Under the pieces are notes generated by a model. The model did not search any database. It was not told the DNA's origin and was given only the letters and a program-made list of their open reading frames with translations. Below, piece after piece: positions 8,406-16,807 of a stretch of 64,000 bases of DNA. Each line of letters starts with the position of its first letter. Positions within the stretch are counted from its first letter, which is position 1. A program made the translations under genes and the position numbers. This stretch comes from Clostridiales bacterium oral taxon 876 str. F0540 (GTDB taxonomy: Bacteria; Bacillota; Clostridia; Clostridiales; Clostridiaceae): contig KE993462.1 in assembly GCA_000466585.1 (NCBI GenBank), positions 71,258 through 135,257 of the forward strand, in the 5' to 3' direction.

Positions 8406-8515
8406 ATGAAAAAGTAATAAAGTTGAGCGAGGATCAGTATAATTTAGGGGCGACTTAAAAAGAACTAATACCAAGGAATTAATGAAAAAAGGAAAACTTA
8501 GCGTGGGGGTTAGAA

Positions 8516-9895
8516 ATGTCAACAATAATTAAAAATGGTACAATTATTACTGCTAGTGATACTTATATTGCAGATATTCATATTGATGGGGACACTATAA
8601 AACAAATAGGTGTGAACCTACCTATAAACAATCATGAGGTTATTGATGCCACAGGAAGATATGTGATTCCCGGAGGGATTGATGTTCACACACATTTAAA
8701 TCTTGATGTAGGAATTGCAGTTGCAAAGGATGACTTTTATACTGGTACAGTTGCAGCGGCATGTGGTGGGACAACAACTATTGTAGATCACATGGGATTT
8801 GGACCAAAAGGTTGTAATTTAAAGCATCAAGTAGATGCATATCATGGATATGCAGATGGGAAGGCGGTTATAGATTACAGTTTTCATGGTGTTTTGCAGC
8901 ATGTAAATGAAGAAATCCTTGATGAAATGGAAGAGATAATAAATAACGAAGGAATTCCAAGCTTTAAAGCATATCTAACCTATGATTATAAGCTGTCAGA
9001 TATGGAGGTTCTAAAAGTTCTGATAAGGCTTAAGGAATTAGGAGGTTTGACAACTGTGCATCCTGAAAATGACGCTGCAGTAAATTATCTTAGAAGCTAC
9101 TACTCTCAAAAGGGGATGCTTACACCAATTTATCATGCATTGAGCAGGCCGCAGGAATGTGAGGCAGAAGCAATAAATAGGATGATAAATCTTGCTGCAA
9201 TTGCAGGAAATGCACCTTTATATATAGTTCATCTTTCCTGTGGTCTTGGACTTGATTATATAAAAATGGCTTCAGAAAGAGGGCAAAAGGTTTATGCTGA
9301 AACATGTCCTCAATATTTATTGCTGGATGATGAAAGCTATAATGACCCAAACAATGAAGGTTTAAAATATATAATGAGCCCGCCGCTTAGAAAAAAACAA
9401 GATCAGGAAAAACTGTGGAAAGGTATAAGGGACGGATTTATACAAGTTGTTGCAACAGATCACTGTCCTTTTGATTTTAATGGACATAAACAGCTTGGCA
9501 AGGACGACTTTACAAAGTGTCCCAATGGTACACCGGGCATAGAAACAAGAGTGCCTCTTTTATTTTCAGAGGGTGTTTCAAAAGGAAGGATAAGCATAAA
9601 TAAATTTGTTGAGATTATAGCTGCAAATCCGGCAAAAATATTTGGGCTTTATCCTCAAAAGGGTACCATAGCCGTAGGAGCAGATGCAGATATAGTTATA
9701 ATTGATCCTAAAAAAGAGGTAGTGATGACAAATAGTATTCTTCATGAAAATGTAGATTATACTGCCTATGAGGGTATGAGACTTAAGGGATATCCGGTGC
9801 TCACTTTAGTTAGAGGCAAAGTAGTAGCTAAAGATAATAAATTTGTTGGAGAAGCTGGATACGGAAAATTTATAAAGCGAAGTATCAACCTATAA
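8516..9895 (+). CDS. hydA: Dihydropyrimidinase (cyclic amidohydrolase)
   Basis: A zinc amidohydrolase that opens the ring of dihydrouracil/dihydrothymine or hydantoins. The metal centre is complete: VHTHL (HxH), the carboxylated lysine in FKAYLTYDYK, HPEND, VHLSC and VATDHCPF. The length (459 residues) is that of D-hydantoinase/dihydropyrimidinase and longer than typical dihydroorotase, and the SxPLR segment and NGTPGIETR loop also fit. No other pyrimidine-catabolic gene (dihydropyrimidine dehydrogenase, beta-ureidopropionase) is adjacent, so the pathway context is missing. It appears monocistronic. The start has GGGGGTTAG upstream. Confidence 0.9.
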   Translation: MSTIIKNGTIITASDTYIADIHIDGDTIKQIGVNLPINNHEVIDATGRYVIPGGIDVHTHLNLDVGIAVAKDDFYTGTVAAACGGTTTIVDHMGFGPKGCNLKHQVDAYHGYADGKAVIDYSFHGVLQHVNEEILDEMEEIINNEGIPSFKAYLTYDYKLSDMEVLKVLIRLKELGGLTTVHPENDAAVNYLRSYYSQKGMLTPIYHALSRPQECEAEAINRMINLAAIAGNAPLYIVHLSCGLGLDYIKMASERGQKVYAETCPQYLLLDDESYNDPNNEGLKYIMSPPLRKKQDQEKLWKGIRDGFIQVVATDHCPFDFNGHKQLGKDDFTKCPNGTPGIETRVPLLFSEGVSKGRISINKFVEIIAANPAKIFGLYPQKGTIAVGADADIVIIDPKKEVVMTNSILHENVDYTAYEGMRLKGYPVLTLVRGKVVAKDNKFVGEAGYGKFIKRSINL

Positions 9896-9936
9896 TATGT
9901 ATTATGCAGTAAATACAAGGAATCAAATATATAACT

Positions 9937-9975
9937 TCTAGCTCTATGGAACACGGCAGGTCCTAGAGCTTTAAA
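9937..9975 (+). other. Bulged hairpin in the 260-bp gap before the MATE gene
   Basis: AGCTCTA pairs with TAGAGCT and, across a one-base bulge, GGA with TCC, leaving an ACACGGCAGG loop. No proper T-run follows (TTTAAATCTATTTT). It could be the end of the hydA transcript or a structured leader of the downstream MATE exporter. It does not match a riboswitch class I can name. The rest of 9896-10155 holds AT-rich sequence, a small ACAAATA/TATTTGT-type dyad near 10064-10083 and a four-codon ORF. Confidence 0.4.
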
Positions 9976-10155
9976 TCTATTTTAAGAGGATAATATAAAC
10001 AGGCAGTATTGTATTAGCAAAGAGCTTGTATTAAAATTAATATTTGTGAGGGTTTTTTATGGAAAACAAATAGTTTTATTTGTGGCTGACACATTTAAAT
10101 AAAAAGTTATTTCGATTTTAGTTAAAATAATGACAGTAAAGGAAGTGGAGCCATT

Positions 10156-11532
10156 ATGATTACCCGAAGCAGAAACATTGATATGACAAGTGGTCCTTTG
10201 TTTAAGAAAATATTAATATTTGCCTTGCCAATTATGGCAATGTATATCCTGCAGCTTATGTTCAATACTGCAGATATGGTAGTTGTGGGACGTTTTTCCG
10301 GAAGCAAGGCTCTTGCGGCAGTGGGGTCTACAGGTTCACTTATTAACCTGATTATTACATTGTTTATGGGTTTGTCGGTAGGTACAACGGTTGTAGTGGC
10401 TCAGGACTCCGGAGCTGGTAAAAAAGGGGATGTGAGCAAGTCTGTTCATACTTCAATTGCTATCAGCATTATAGGAGGAATTATTGTTATGGTGGCGGGA
10501 ATATTACTCTCGAAGCCCTTGCTTAACATGATGGGCACCCCGGAGGATATTATAGGGCTTTCGACGTTATATATGAAAATTTATTTCATAAGCACTCCTG
10601 CAACCATGGTATATAATTTTGCTGCTGCTATTCTACGCGCTGCAGGTGACAGTCGACGTCCGATGTATTATCTTGTTATTACCGGAACTTTACATGTAAT
10701 ATTAAACCTGTTTTTTGTAATTGTGCTGCACATGAGTGTAGCAGGGGTGGCAGCAGCAACAGTTATTTCGGAGTATCTTTCTGTGGTGCTTATTATAATG
10801 TGCCTGATGAAATGTGATGGAGGCTTGCGTTTTATACCGAAAAAGATGCGTATTGATATGCAGAAGCTGAAGATTATTGTAAGGATCGGCCTGCCAGCAG
10901 GTATGCAGGGGCTTTTATTCTCCATTTCCAATGTATTGGTTCAATCAGCGGTTAATTCCTTTGGCTCCACAATGGTTGCAGCAAGTGCAGCTGCAGGAAA
11001 TGTGGAAAACTATATCGGAACCACAATGAATGCCTATTATAATGCAGCCATTTCCTTTACCGGACAAAATATGGGAGCAAAAAAGTATGATAGAATTGAT
11101 ACTATTGCAAAGGTGAGCACAATCTTGGTTTTCTCTACCTGGATTCTCTTAGGAGGTGCAATTTTACTCTTTGGAAGGCCTCTTTTAAGCATATATACTT
11201 CCGACCCCGCAGTAATAAAACTTGGGATACTGAGAATGAATATAATGATAGCTGCATTTTTTACCTGTGGAATTATGAATGTATTTCCGGGGCTTACTCG
11301 AGGAATGGGCTATTCTATAATGCCTATGCTTTCAACTCTTATCGGTGCCTGCCTAATGAGGATTGTGTGGCTTGTTACAATATTTAAATGGTATCCTACA
11401 GAAGTTATTCTCTTTTCCTGCTATCCTGTGACTTGGACACTGGCAGGACTTGGTCAAGTAGGAATTTACTTTTATGCAAGACGTCAGATTCGAAAGAAAG
11501 CAGAACCTCAGATCCAAGCAGCAAAACTATAG
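10156..11532 (+). CDS. MATE-family multidrug/Na+ antiporter
   Basis: A 458-residue, 12-helix transporter of the MATE superfamily (DinF/NorM-like), expected to export cationic compounds in exchange for Na+ or H+. The duplicated six-helix halves are visible, with IFALPIMAMYILQLMFNTADMVVVGRF starting the first and IGLPAGMQGLLFSISNVLVQ the second. ATG 10156 follows GGAGCC. About half of its arginine codons are CGN, and it is richer in G+C than its neighbours, which use AGA/AGG almost exclusively, so it may have been acquired by transfer. It is single, ending at a terminator. Substrate unknown. Confidence 0.88.
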   Translation: MITRSRNIDMTSGPLFKKILIFALPIMAMYILQLMFNTADMVVVGRFSGSKALAAVGSTGSLINLIITLFMGLSVGTTVVVAQDSGAGKKGDVSKSVHTSIAISIIGGIIVMVAGILLSKPLLNMMGTPEDIIGLSTLYMKIYFISTPATMVYNFAAAILRAAGDSRRPMYYLVITGTLHVILNLFFVIVLHMSVAGVAAATVISEYLSVVLIIMCLMKCDGGLRFIPKKMRIDMQKLKIIVRIGLPAGMQGLLFSISNVLVQSAVNSFGSTMVAASAAAGNVENYIGTTMNAYYNAAISFTGQNMGAKKYDRIDTIAKVSTILVFSTWILLGGAILLFGRPLLSIYTSDPAVIKLGILRMNIMIAAFFTCGIMNVFPGLTRGMGYSIMPMLSTLIGACLMRIVWLVTIFKWYPTEVILFSCYPVTWTLAGLGQVGIYFYARRQIRKKAEPQIQAAKL

Positions 11533-11575
11533 AATTATTATCGTCAGATTTAAAGTTAATAATGATAAACAAAAG

Positions 11576-11601
11576 ACAGTTGGAAGTCCAGCTGTTTTTT
11601 G
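11576..11601 (+). terminator. Terminator after MATE gene
   Basis: An 8-bp ACAGTTGG/CCAGCTGT stem with AAGT loop is followed by TTTTTTG. Confidence 0.85.
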
Positions 11602-11637
11602 TTTATGGAAAATTATTTTTATGGAAAACATTACAAT

Positions 11638-11693
11638 TTCACATAAGTTTCACATAATTATCTGATAATGCTGCAACAATTTAATTATATAAT
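11638..11693 (+). promoter_or_regulatory. Promoter with 11-bp-spaced CACATAA repeats (glycosylation operon)
   Basis: CACATAA occurs at 11640 and again at 11651, exactly 11 bp apart. TATAAT (11688-11693) begins 30 bp after the second copy, and TGCAACAATT (11672-11681) sits where a -35 box would be, with no consensus -35. Two other promoters in the window have the same layout. This is typical of activation by an OmpR/PhoB-family regulator; TTCACA-N5-TTCACA also fits the Pho-box pattern. Confidence 0.65.
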
Positions 11694-11739
11694 TTAGTCA
11701 ATAAATGAAATTGTATATGAAAATTGGGGTGAGAGAATT

Positions 11740-12687
11740 ATGTATGGAAAAACTTATTCTTTAGTAGTGCCCGTGTATAATGAGGAGCTTGTTATTTTTG
11801 AGAGTTATAAAAGATTAAAGCAAGTTATGGAACAAACTGAGGAAGAATATGAAATTATATTTGTTAATGATGGAAGCAAAGATAAGACAAGAGAAAAATT
11901 AGAGTCTATATGTGAAGAAGACGAGAATATAAGACTTATAAACTTTTCTAGAAATTTTGGACATCAGGCGGCAATTACAGCTGGTATGGAATTATCTTTA
12001 GGACAAGCTATTATAGTTATTGATGCAGATTTACAGGATCCTCCTGAAGTAATTTTAGGCATGATAAGAAAATGGAAGGATGGTTATGAGGTCGTTTATG
12101 GAAAAAGAGCAAAGAGAGAGGGAGAAACCTTTTTTAAGAAATTTACAGCTAAAGCCTTTTATAGAATTTTAGGAAGCATGACTAATATTGAAATTCCTGT
12201 GGATACGGGAGATTTTAGATTGATTGATAGAAAAGTTTGTGATGCGCTTACTTCACTTCCTGAGAAAAATAGATATGTAAGAGGGCTTGTGAGCTGGGTT
12301 GGTTACAAGCAGACCTACGTAGAATTTATAAGACAGGAAAGATTTGCAGGTGAAACCAAATACCCTTTGAAAAAAATGATAAAGCTTGCCCTTGACGGCA
12401 TAACCTCTTTTTCATACAAACCTTTAGTAATTGCGAGTTACCTGGGCGGCATTACCTTTGTAGCTGGGCTGATTTTACTTATTACCGACATCTTAAAGTC
12501 CTTTGTAAATAGTTCAAGAGTATTGGATTTAGGCTTGATTCTTTCTATCAATCTTATGATGTTCGGGTTAATATTTTGCTGTATTGGCATCATGGGGCAA
12601 TACATTGCAAGAATTTTTGATGAAAGCAAGGCACGCCCGCTTTATATTATAGAAAGCGAAATCAGTAAAAAGGAGTTTGAGGAATAA
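11740..12687 (+). CDS. Polyprenyl-phosphate glycosyltransferase (GT2, GtrB/DPMS-like)
   Basis: A family-2 glycosyltransferase that loads a sugar onto undecaprenyl phosphate at the inner face of the membrane. The GT-A nucleotide site is seen in VVPVYNEE and VNDGSKD, the DxD-type metal motif in IDADLQDPPE, and two C-terminal transmembrane helices (about 232-255 and 268-292) anchor it. Length (315 residues) fits GtrB/YkoT/CsbB-type enzymes. It is followed immediately by a GtrA flippase and a GT39 transferase, the classical three-step module: lipid-linked sugar made, flipped, then transferred outside. The operon starts from the CACATAA promoter. The sugar and acceptor are unknown. Confidence 0.88.
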   Translation: MYGKTYSLVVPVYNEELVIFESYKRLKQVMEQTEEEYEIIFVNDGSKDKTREKLESICEEDENIRLINFSRNFGHQAAITAGMELSLGQAIIVIDADLQDPPEVILGMIRKWKDGYEVVYGKRAKREGETFFKKFTAKAFYRILGSMTNIEIPVDTGDFRLIDRKVCDALTSLPEKNRYVRGLVSWVGYKQTYVEFIRQERFAGETKYPLKKMIKLALDGITSFSYKPLVIASYLGGITFVAGLILLITDILKSFVNSSRVLDLGLILSINLMMFGLIFCCIGIMGQYIARIFDESKARPLYIIESEISKKEFEE

Positions 12688-12688
12688 T

Positions 12689-13129
12689 ATGAAACTAGCG
12701 ATGGTAAATAATCAAACCTTTAGGCACATTAATAAGTTCGGTTTTGTGGGATGCCTGAACACCTTGATTGACTTTGGAATCTTTTCAGTGCTAAATGGTG
12801 TGGTTGGAATTAACTATGTAGTAAGTCAAATTTTATCTTATTCAAGCGGCACGCTGAATAGTTTTTTCTGCAATAAGTTCTGGACTTTTAAAGATACAAG
12901 AACTAATAAAAAAACTTCAAACGAAATTATTCAATTTATTACCGTTAATTTAGCATCGCTGAGTGTCAGCATAATAGGTTTAAGTGTGCTGCTTAAAGAC
13001 CATTATATGAATGCCTTACTGGCAAAAATTGTATCAATGGCACTTGCTCAGATAGTTAATTTTTTAGGATATAGATTTTGGGTTTTTGGAAGATTTATCA
13101 GGCGTTCAAATGCTGTCAAAAGGATTTAA
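12689..13129 (+). CDS. GtrA-like polyprenyl-phosphate sugar flippase
   Basis: A 146-residue GtrA-family membrane protein with four predicted helices. It shows the usual FGFVGCLNTLIDFGIF start, a SSGTLNSFFCNKFWTFKD loop and a C-terminal VNFLGYRFWVFGR. It is thought to flip the lipid-linked sugar made by the preceding GT2 enzyme across the membrane. ATG 12689 is preferred, with GAGGAA just upstream; it begins two bases after the GT2 stop codon, so the genes are tightly coupled. Confidence 0.87.
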   Translation: MKLAMVNNQTFRHINKFGFVGCLNTLIDFGIFSVLNGVVGINYVVSQILSYSSGTLNSFFCNKFWTFKDTRTNKKTSNEIIQFITVNLASLSVSIIGLSVLLKDHYMNALLAKIVSMALAQIVNFLGYRFWVFGRFIRRSNAVKRI

Positions 13130-13200
13130 TGTAAAGCAGCATTAAGTTTAACAGCAAAAGACAATGGATTTGACAAACATGATAATAGGAGGTATGTAAA

Positions 13201-15339
13201 GTGAAAAAGATTAGGGAAATAAAAGAATATATTTATCTTACAGCTATTGTTATCTTATCTGCTGCATTAAATTTTGTAAACTTAGGAATAGAGGGGACAG
13301 CTAATCAATATTACGCAGCAGGAGTAAAGAGCATGACCATGAGTCTAAAAAACTTCTTTTTTGTAGCTATGGATCCAGCTGGTTTTGTTACTATCGATAA
13401 GCCGCCTTTTGGTTTTTGGATTCAGGCTATATCTGCTAAGATATTTGGTTTTAGCGGATGGAGCATACTGCTTCCACAGGCTTTGGCAGGAGTTCTTTCC
13501 ACAGTAGTATTATATATAATAGTTAAAAAATCCTTTGGAAGTGCTGCCGGATTAATTTCAGCTTTATGTCTTGCGATTACACCAGTGTTTGTGGCAGTAA
13601 GCAGAAACAACACTATTGATAATCAGCTTGTGCTTGTTTTAATTCTTTCCTGCTGGGCACTATCTGCTGCAGCAAGGAAGGGTAAATTTAAATACCTTGT
13701 GTTAAGCATGGTACTTATAGGAATTGGTTTTAATATAAAAGCACTTCAGGCCTATATGATTGTGCCTGCTGTATATATTATGTACTTGTTTGCAGGTACA
13801 ATATCATTGAAAAAAAGAATTACACATTTAGCTTTAGGTACAGCAATCTTGCTTGCAGTATCATTTTCCTGGGCGCTGATCGTAGATTCCATACCTGCAA
13901 GCAACCGTCCTTATGTTGGAAGCAGCGGTAATAATACAGAAATGGGACTTATTATCGGTCATAATGGCTCAGAAAGGCTTAGCCTTGGCAGCCTATTTGG
14001 AGGCAGCAATAATCAGCAGGGGCAAGGAAGACCTGGAGGTTTTAGTCAGGGAGGCCCAGGACAAGGAGATCCAGGAAACTTTGGACAGGGTGGTCAAGGT
14101 GTACCGGGAAACTTTGATAATGATGGACAGATGCAAGGAGACAGGGAGCATGACGGAAGCTTCAAGGACATGAACCTTCAAGATGGAGGAAAAGGTCAAG
14201 GGGCGCCAGGTATGGGTGGAGGTTTTCAAGGGGGAGGTCCAGGAAGCAGCAGCGGGCTGTCAGGTACCTTTGGAAATCAAACTCAAGCAGGCATTACACG
14301 TTTATTCTCTAAAAACATACTTGCAGATCAAATAGTTTGGTTTATACCTCTGGCGTTTGTTGGATTTATATCAGCATCGGTAAAAGAAAAATTGAGAATT
14401 AAATTGGATAATTCTAAAAAACAAGCACTTATTTTATGGTTTATGTGGCTGTTCCCTGAATTTATATATTTCAGCTTTAATACAGGATTATTCCATCCTC
14501 ATTATTTAACAATGATGGCTCCTCCGGCAGCTGCATTATCAGGAATCGGAATTGTGACTATGTGGGAAATGTACAAAGAGGGAGGCTGGAAAGCGTGGTT
14601 TTTGCCGGTAGCTTTACTTATTAATGGTTTAGTACAGCTGATAATGCTTTCTTATTTTGTAAGCTCCTCACAGAAAGTTAAGATATTGATGGTTTTATTA
14701 ATTGCCTTAAGCTTTGTACCTGTTCTTATAATGATTGGAACTAAGCTCTTGAAAAAAGACTCAACTAAAATCAATAAGATGCTTGTATCTTTAGGAGTAG
14801 CAGGAATTCTTGTATCACCTTTAGTAGGTTCCAGTGCTGCAATGTTTTATGCCGTAGATTCAACAAATCCGTCAGCGGGCATGGAACTTCTTCAGGCACA
14901 ACTAGCCTCAAAGCAAAATTCATCTGAAGGTTTTATGAGAAATAACGACCGTGGGCTTGGCTTTGATAATATAAGCACAGAGAATTTAGTTAATTTTTTA
15001 AATAATCACAAAGTAAATGGAAAAGCTCAAATTGTTGTAAGTTCATCAAATACTGCAGAAAACCTTACAATAAATACTGATTTATACGTTGCTTCCCTGA
15101 GCGGATTTATGGCGAATGAAACTGTAATGAGCCTTGATCAATTTAAAGCTCTTGTAAAAAACGGAGAAATACGATATGTTTTAGCTGGTGATAGTGGCAG
15201 AGGAAATTCTAACAGTGAAATTATGTTCTGGGTTCAGCAAAATGGAAAGTTAATTTCATATGGTGCAGATTCATCTGATGGAGCAAGTCCAAATAGTTCA
15301 GAACAACTATATGATTTATCTGGCAGTGTTAACAATTAA
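13201..15339 (+). CDS. GT39-family membrane glycosyltransferase with low-complexity insert
   Basis: A 712-residue integral membrane transferase of the PMT/ArnT-like GT-C superfamily that would move a sugar from a polyprenyl carrier to an extracytoplasmic acceptor. It has about 11-12 helices. The first outer loop carries a typical acidic or polar site (DKPPFGFWIQAIS near residues 64-76), and FNTGLFHPHYLTMMAPP lies in the second half. Between residues about 260 and 360 there is a hydrophilic insert rich in Gly, Gln, Pro and Asp, unusual for the family. The C-terminal 150 residues form a soluble outer domain. The start is GTG 13201 after AGGAGG. It is the last gene of the operon, closed by a terminator. 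Confidence 0.87.
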   Translation: MKKIREIKEYIYLTAIVILSAALNFVNLGIEGTANQYYAAGVKSMTMSLKNFFFVAMDPAGFVTIDKPPFGFWIQAISAKIFGFSGWSILLPQALAGVLSTVVLYIIVKKSFGSAAGLISALCLAITPVFVAVSRNNTIDNQLVLVLILSCWALSAAARKGKFKYLVLSMVLIGIGFNIKALQAYMIVPAVYIMYLFAGTISLKKRITHLALGTAILLAVSFSWALIVDSIPASNRPYVGSSGNNTEMGLIIGHNGSERLSLGSLFGGSNNQQGQGRPGGFSQGGPGQGDPGNFGQGGQGVPGNFDNDGQMQGDREHDGSFKDMNLQDGGKGQGAPGMGGGFQGGGPGSSSGLSGTFGNQTQAGITRLFSKNILADQIVWFIPLAFVGFISASVKEKLRIKLDNSKKQALILWFMWLFPEFIYFSFNTGLFHPHYLTMMAPPAAALSGIGIVTMWEMYKEGGWKAWFLPVALLINGLVQLIMLSYFVSSSQKVKILMVLLIALSFVPVLIMIGTKLLKKDSTKINKMLVSLGVAGILVSPLVGSSAAMFYAVDSTNPSAGMELLQAQLASKQNSSEGFMRNNDRGLGFDNISTENLVNFLNNHKVNGKAQIVVSSSNTAENLTINTDLYVASLSGFMANETVMSLDQFKALVKNGEIRYVLAGDSGRGNSNSEIMFWVQQNGKLISYGADSSDGASPNSSEQLYDLSGSVNN

Positions 15340-15369
15340 GCGGGGTACTAAAGTACTCTGCTTTTTTTA
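15340..15369 (+). terminator. Glycosylation operon terminator
   Basis: A GCGGGGTACT/AGTACTCTGC stem is followed by TTTTTTTATTTT, directly after the GT39 stop codon. Confidence 0.85.
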
Positions 15370-15397
15370 TTTTAACGTATTTTGTTATTAAAAATAA

Positions 15398-15422
15398 CAG
15401 GTTGATAAAAATTATCAACCTG
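15398..15422. repeat. Perfect 11-bp hairpin
   Basis: CAGGTTGATAA and its exact complement flank an AAA loop. There is no T-run. It lies 28 bases after the preceding terminator and upstream of the HPr promoter. A related GATA-rich dyad (CTTGATA/TATCAAG) occurs at about 16008-16026. Role unknown; possibly an operator or an mRNA end-protecting structure. Confidence 0.6.
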
Positions 15423-15544
15423 CCTATGCACTTTATAATACATATGAAATATATAAAAATTAGAAGACAGCAAAGAAGTAAGTATTTAAGCCATTTTAGG
15501 GTAACTATGACTCAAAACTTAAGTTTTTTGCTGAATAACTATAT

Positions 15545-15561
15545 TTGGCATGTTTATTGCT
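15545..15561 (+). promoter_or_regulatory. Candidate sigma-54 promoter for ptsH
   Basis: TTGGCATGTTTATTGCT carries the invariant GG (15547-15548) and GC (15559-15560) dinucleotides with the ten-base interval required by sigma-54. The match in bases and spacing to the cellobiose-operon promoter at 52537-52553 is nearly complete. It lies 48 bp before the HPr start codon. Confidence 0.7.
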
Positions 15562-15608
15562 AAATATATAATTGAAAATAAATTTATAATTTGCAGGGGG
15601 TAACCAAA

Positions 15609-15875
15609 ATGATATCAAAACAAATAATTGTGGAAAATAAAACAGGAATACATGCTAGACCGGCGGCTGTGTTTGTAAAGACAGCAGCAAGCTTTAAGTC
15701 AAATATAACAGTTTCAAAAGACGGAAGAACAGGAAATGCAAAATCAATGATAAACATATTGTCACTAGGATTGACAAAGGGCAGCAGTATAACAATTTCT
15801 GCTGAGGGTGAAGATGAAAAAGCAGCAGTAGATGCACTTATAAAATTAGTAGAATCAAAGTTTGGAGAAGAATAG
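15609..15875 (+). CDS. ptsH: HPr phosphocarrier protein
   Basis: HPr passes phosphate from enzyme I to sugar-specific EIIA proteins of the PTS. Starting at ATG 15609 (AGGGGG upstream) the catalytic histidine is exactly H15 (TGIHARPAA) and the regulatory serine is S46 (NAKSMINIL), the site of HPr kinase in Firmicutes. The length of 88 residues is canonical. Enzyme I is not adjacent; the gene stands alone. The upstream element at 15545 suggests sigma-54-dependent expression, which would be unusual for a housekeeping HPr and may mean this is a sugar-induced copy. Confidence 0.93.
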   Translation: MISKQIIVENKTGIHARPAAVFVKTAASFKSNITVSKDGRTGNAKSMINILSLGLTKGSSITISAEGEDEKAAVDALIKLVESKFGEE

Positions 15876-15981
15876 GATATAAAATGAAATAAAGTTCTCA
15901 CATTGAGGTTGTTGCAAAATATTTAATCTTTAAAAGTTTTTTGGACAACATCAATGTAGTAGAACTTTTGCTTTATATATA
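15876..15981. repeat. Dispersed 100-bp palindromic repeat, copy 2
   Basis: An imperfect inverted repeat: ATGAAATAAAGTTCTCACATTGAGG on the left matches the complement of CATCAATGTAGTAGAACTTTTGC on the right, around an AATCTTTAA-type loop. It starts two bases after ptsH and ends before adk. Same family as 3380, 46506 and 58746. Confidence 0.75.
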
Positions 15982-16050
15982 GTAAAAATTATCAACTTTT
16001 TATTTTCCTTGATAAAAAATATCAAGCTGAAGAAAATGGAGGTAAAGCCT

Positions 16051-16698
16051 TTGAGAATAGTATTACTAGGTGCACCGGGATCCGGAAAAGGCACCCAGGC
16101 AAAATTGATTTGTGATTATCTTAAAATCCCGCATATATCAACCGGTGATTTATTTCGTGCACAGATAAGAGATAACACTCCATTGGGAATTAAGGCAAAT
16201 GAGTATATTCAAAAAGGTGATTTAGTACCGGATGAGCTCACAATTTCAGTAGTTAAGGAAAGTCTTAAAAAAGAAGAAAATAAAGATGGATTTTTACTTG
16301 ATGGGTTTCCAAGAAACCTGCATCAAGCAAAATTGCTTCAATTAATATTAGCTGAAGATAAGCAATATATTGATAAGGCTTATTTGATTAATGTTTCAAA
16401 AGACACTGTTTTAGAAAGAATAGCAGGCAGAAGATTTTGCAGTAATTGCGGAGCAAGCTATCATGTAAGCTTTAATCCTTCAAAACTTAAGGATAAGTGC
16501 GAGGCCTGCGGAGGAACTTTAATTCATAGAAACGATGATGAAGAACATATAGTTTTAGACAGGCTTACTGTTTACAATAAATCCATACAGCCGGTATTAA
16601 ATTATTATAAAGAGATTGGGATTTTGGAGACTATAGAGGGCAATGCCAATGCTTTTGATATTTTTGATAACATACGCAGTACTTTGAAGGCTGTATAG
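16051..16698 (+). CDS. adk: Adenylate kinase
   Basis: Interconverts ATP + AMP and 2 ADP in the cytosol. The P-loop GAPGSGKGTQ, the AMP-site segments ISTGDLFRAQ and LLDGFPR, and a long LID domain with four cysteines (CSNC and CEAC) for a structural zinc are all present, as in Gram-positive enzymes. TTG 16051 is chosen because GGAGGT lies seven bases upstream and it gives the normal N-terminus (MRIVLLGAPG) and length (215 residues). It is unusual in position: Clostridium adk usually lies in the ribosomal protein operon with secY, so this may be a second copy. Confidence 0.93.
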   Translation: MRIVLLGAPGSGKGTQAKLICDYLKIPHISTGDLFRAQIRDNTPLGIKANEYIQKGDLVPDELTISVVKESLKKEENKDGFLLDGFPRNLHQAKLLQLILAEDKQYIDKAYLINVSKDTVLERIAGRRFCSNCGASYHVSFNPSKLKDKCEACGGTLIHRNDDEEHIVLDRLTVYNKSIQPVLNYYKEIGILETIEGNANAFDIFDNIRSTLKAV

Positions 16699-16807
16699 AT
16701 AGGTGAATTCTGCTCTATAGCTGATGGAATATTTCTTATTAGAGTAATAGAATAAAGATTTCATTAATAAAATAATATGATATTTAATAAAGCTGGGGGT
16801 AGCAAAG

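Noticed and set aside
9937..9975. Possible riboswitch (ykkC/guanidine-like) before a MATE exporter
   Set aside because: The ACGG loop and GGTCC hinted at it, but the second conserved helix and the known core blocks are missing, so I keep only a hairpin call.
11388..11665. Two overlapping plus-strand frames at the end of the MATE gene
   Set aside because: They run through the MATE coding region and its terminator, and neither has a ribosome site.
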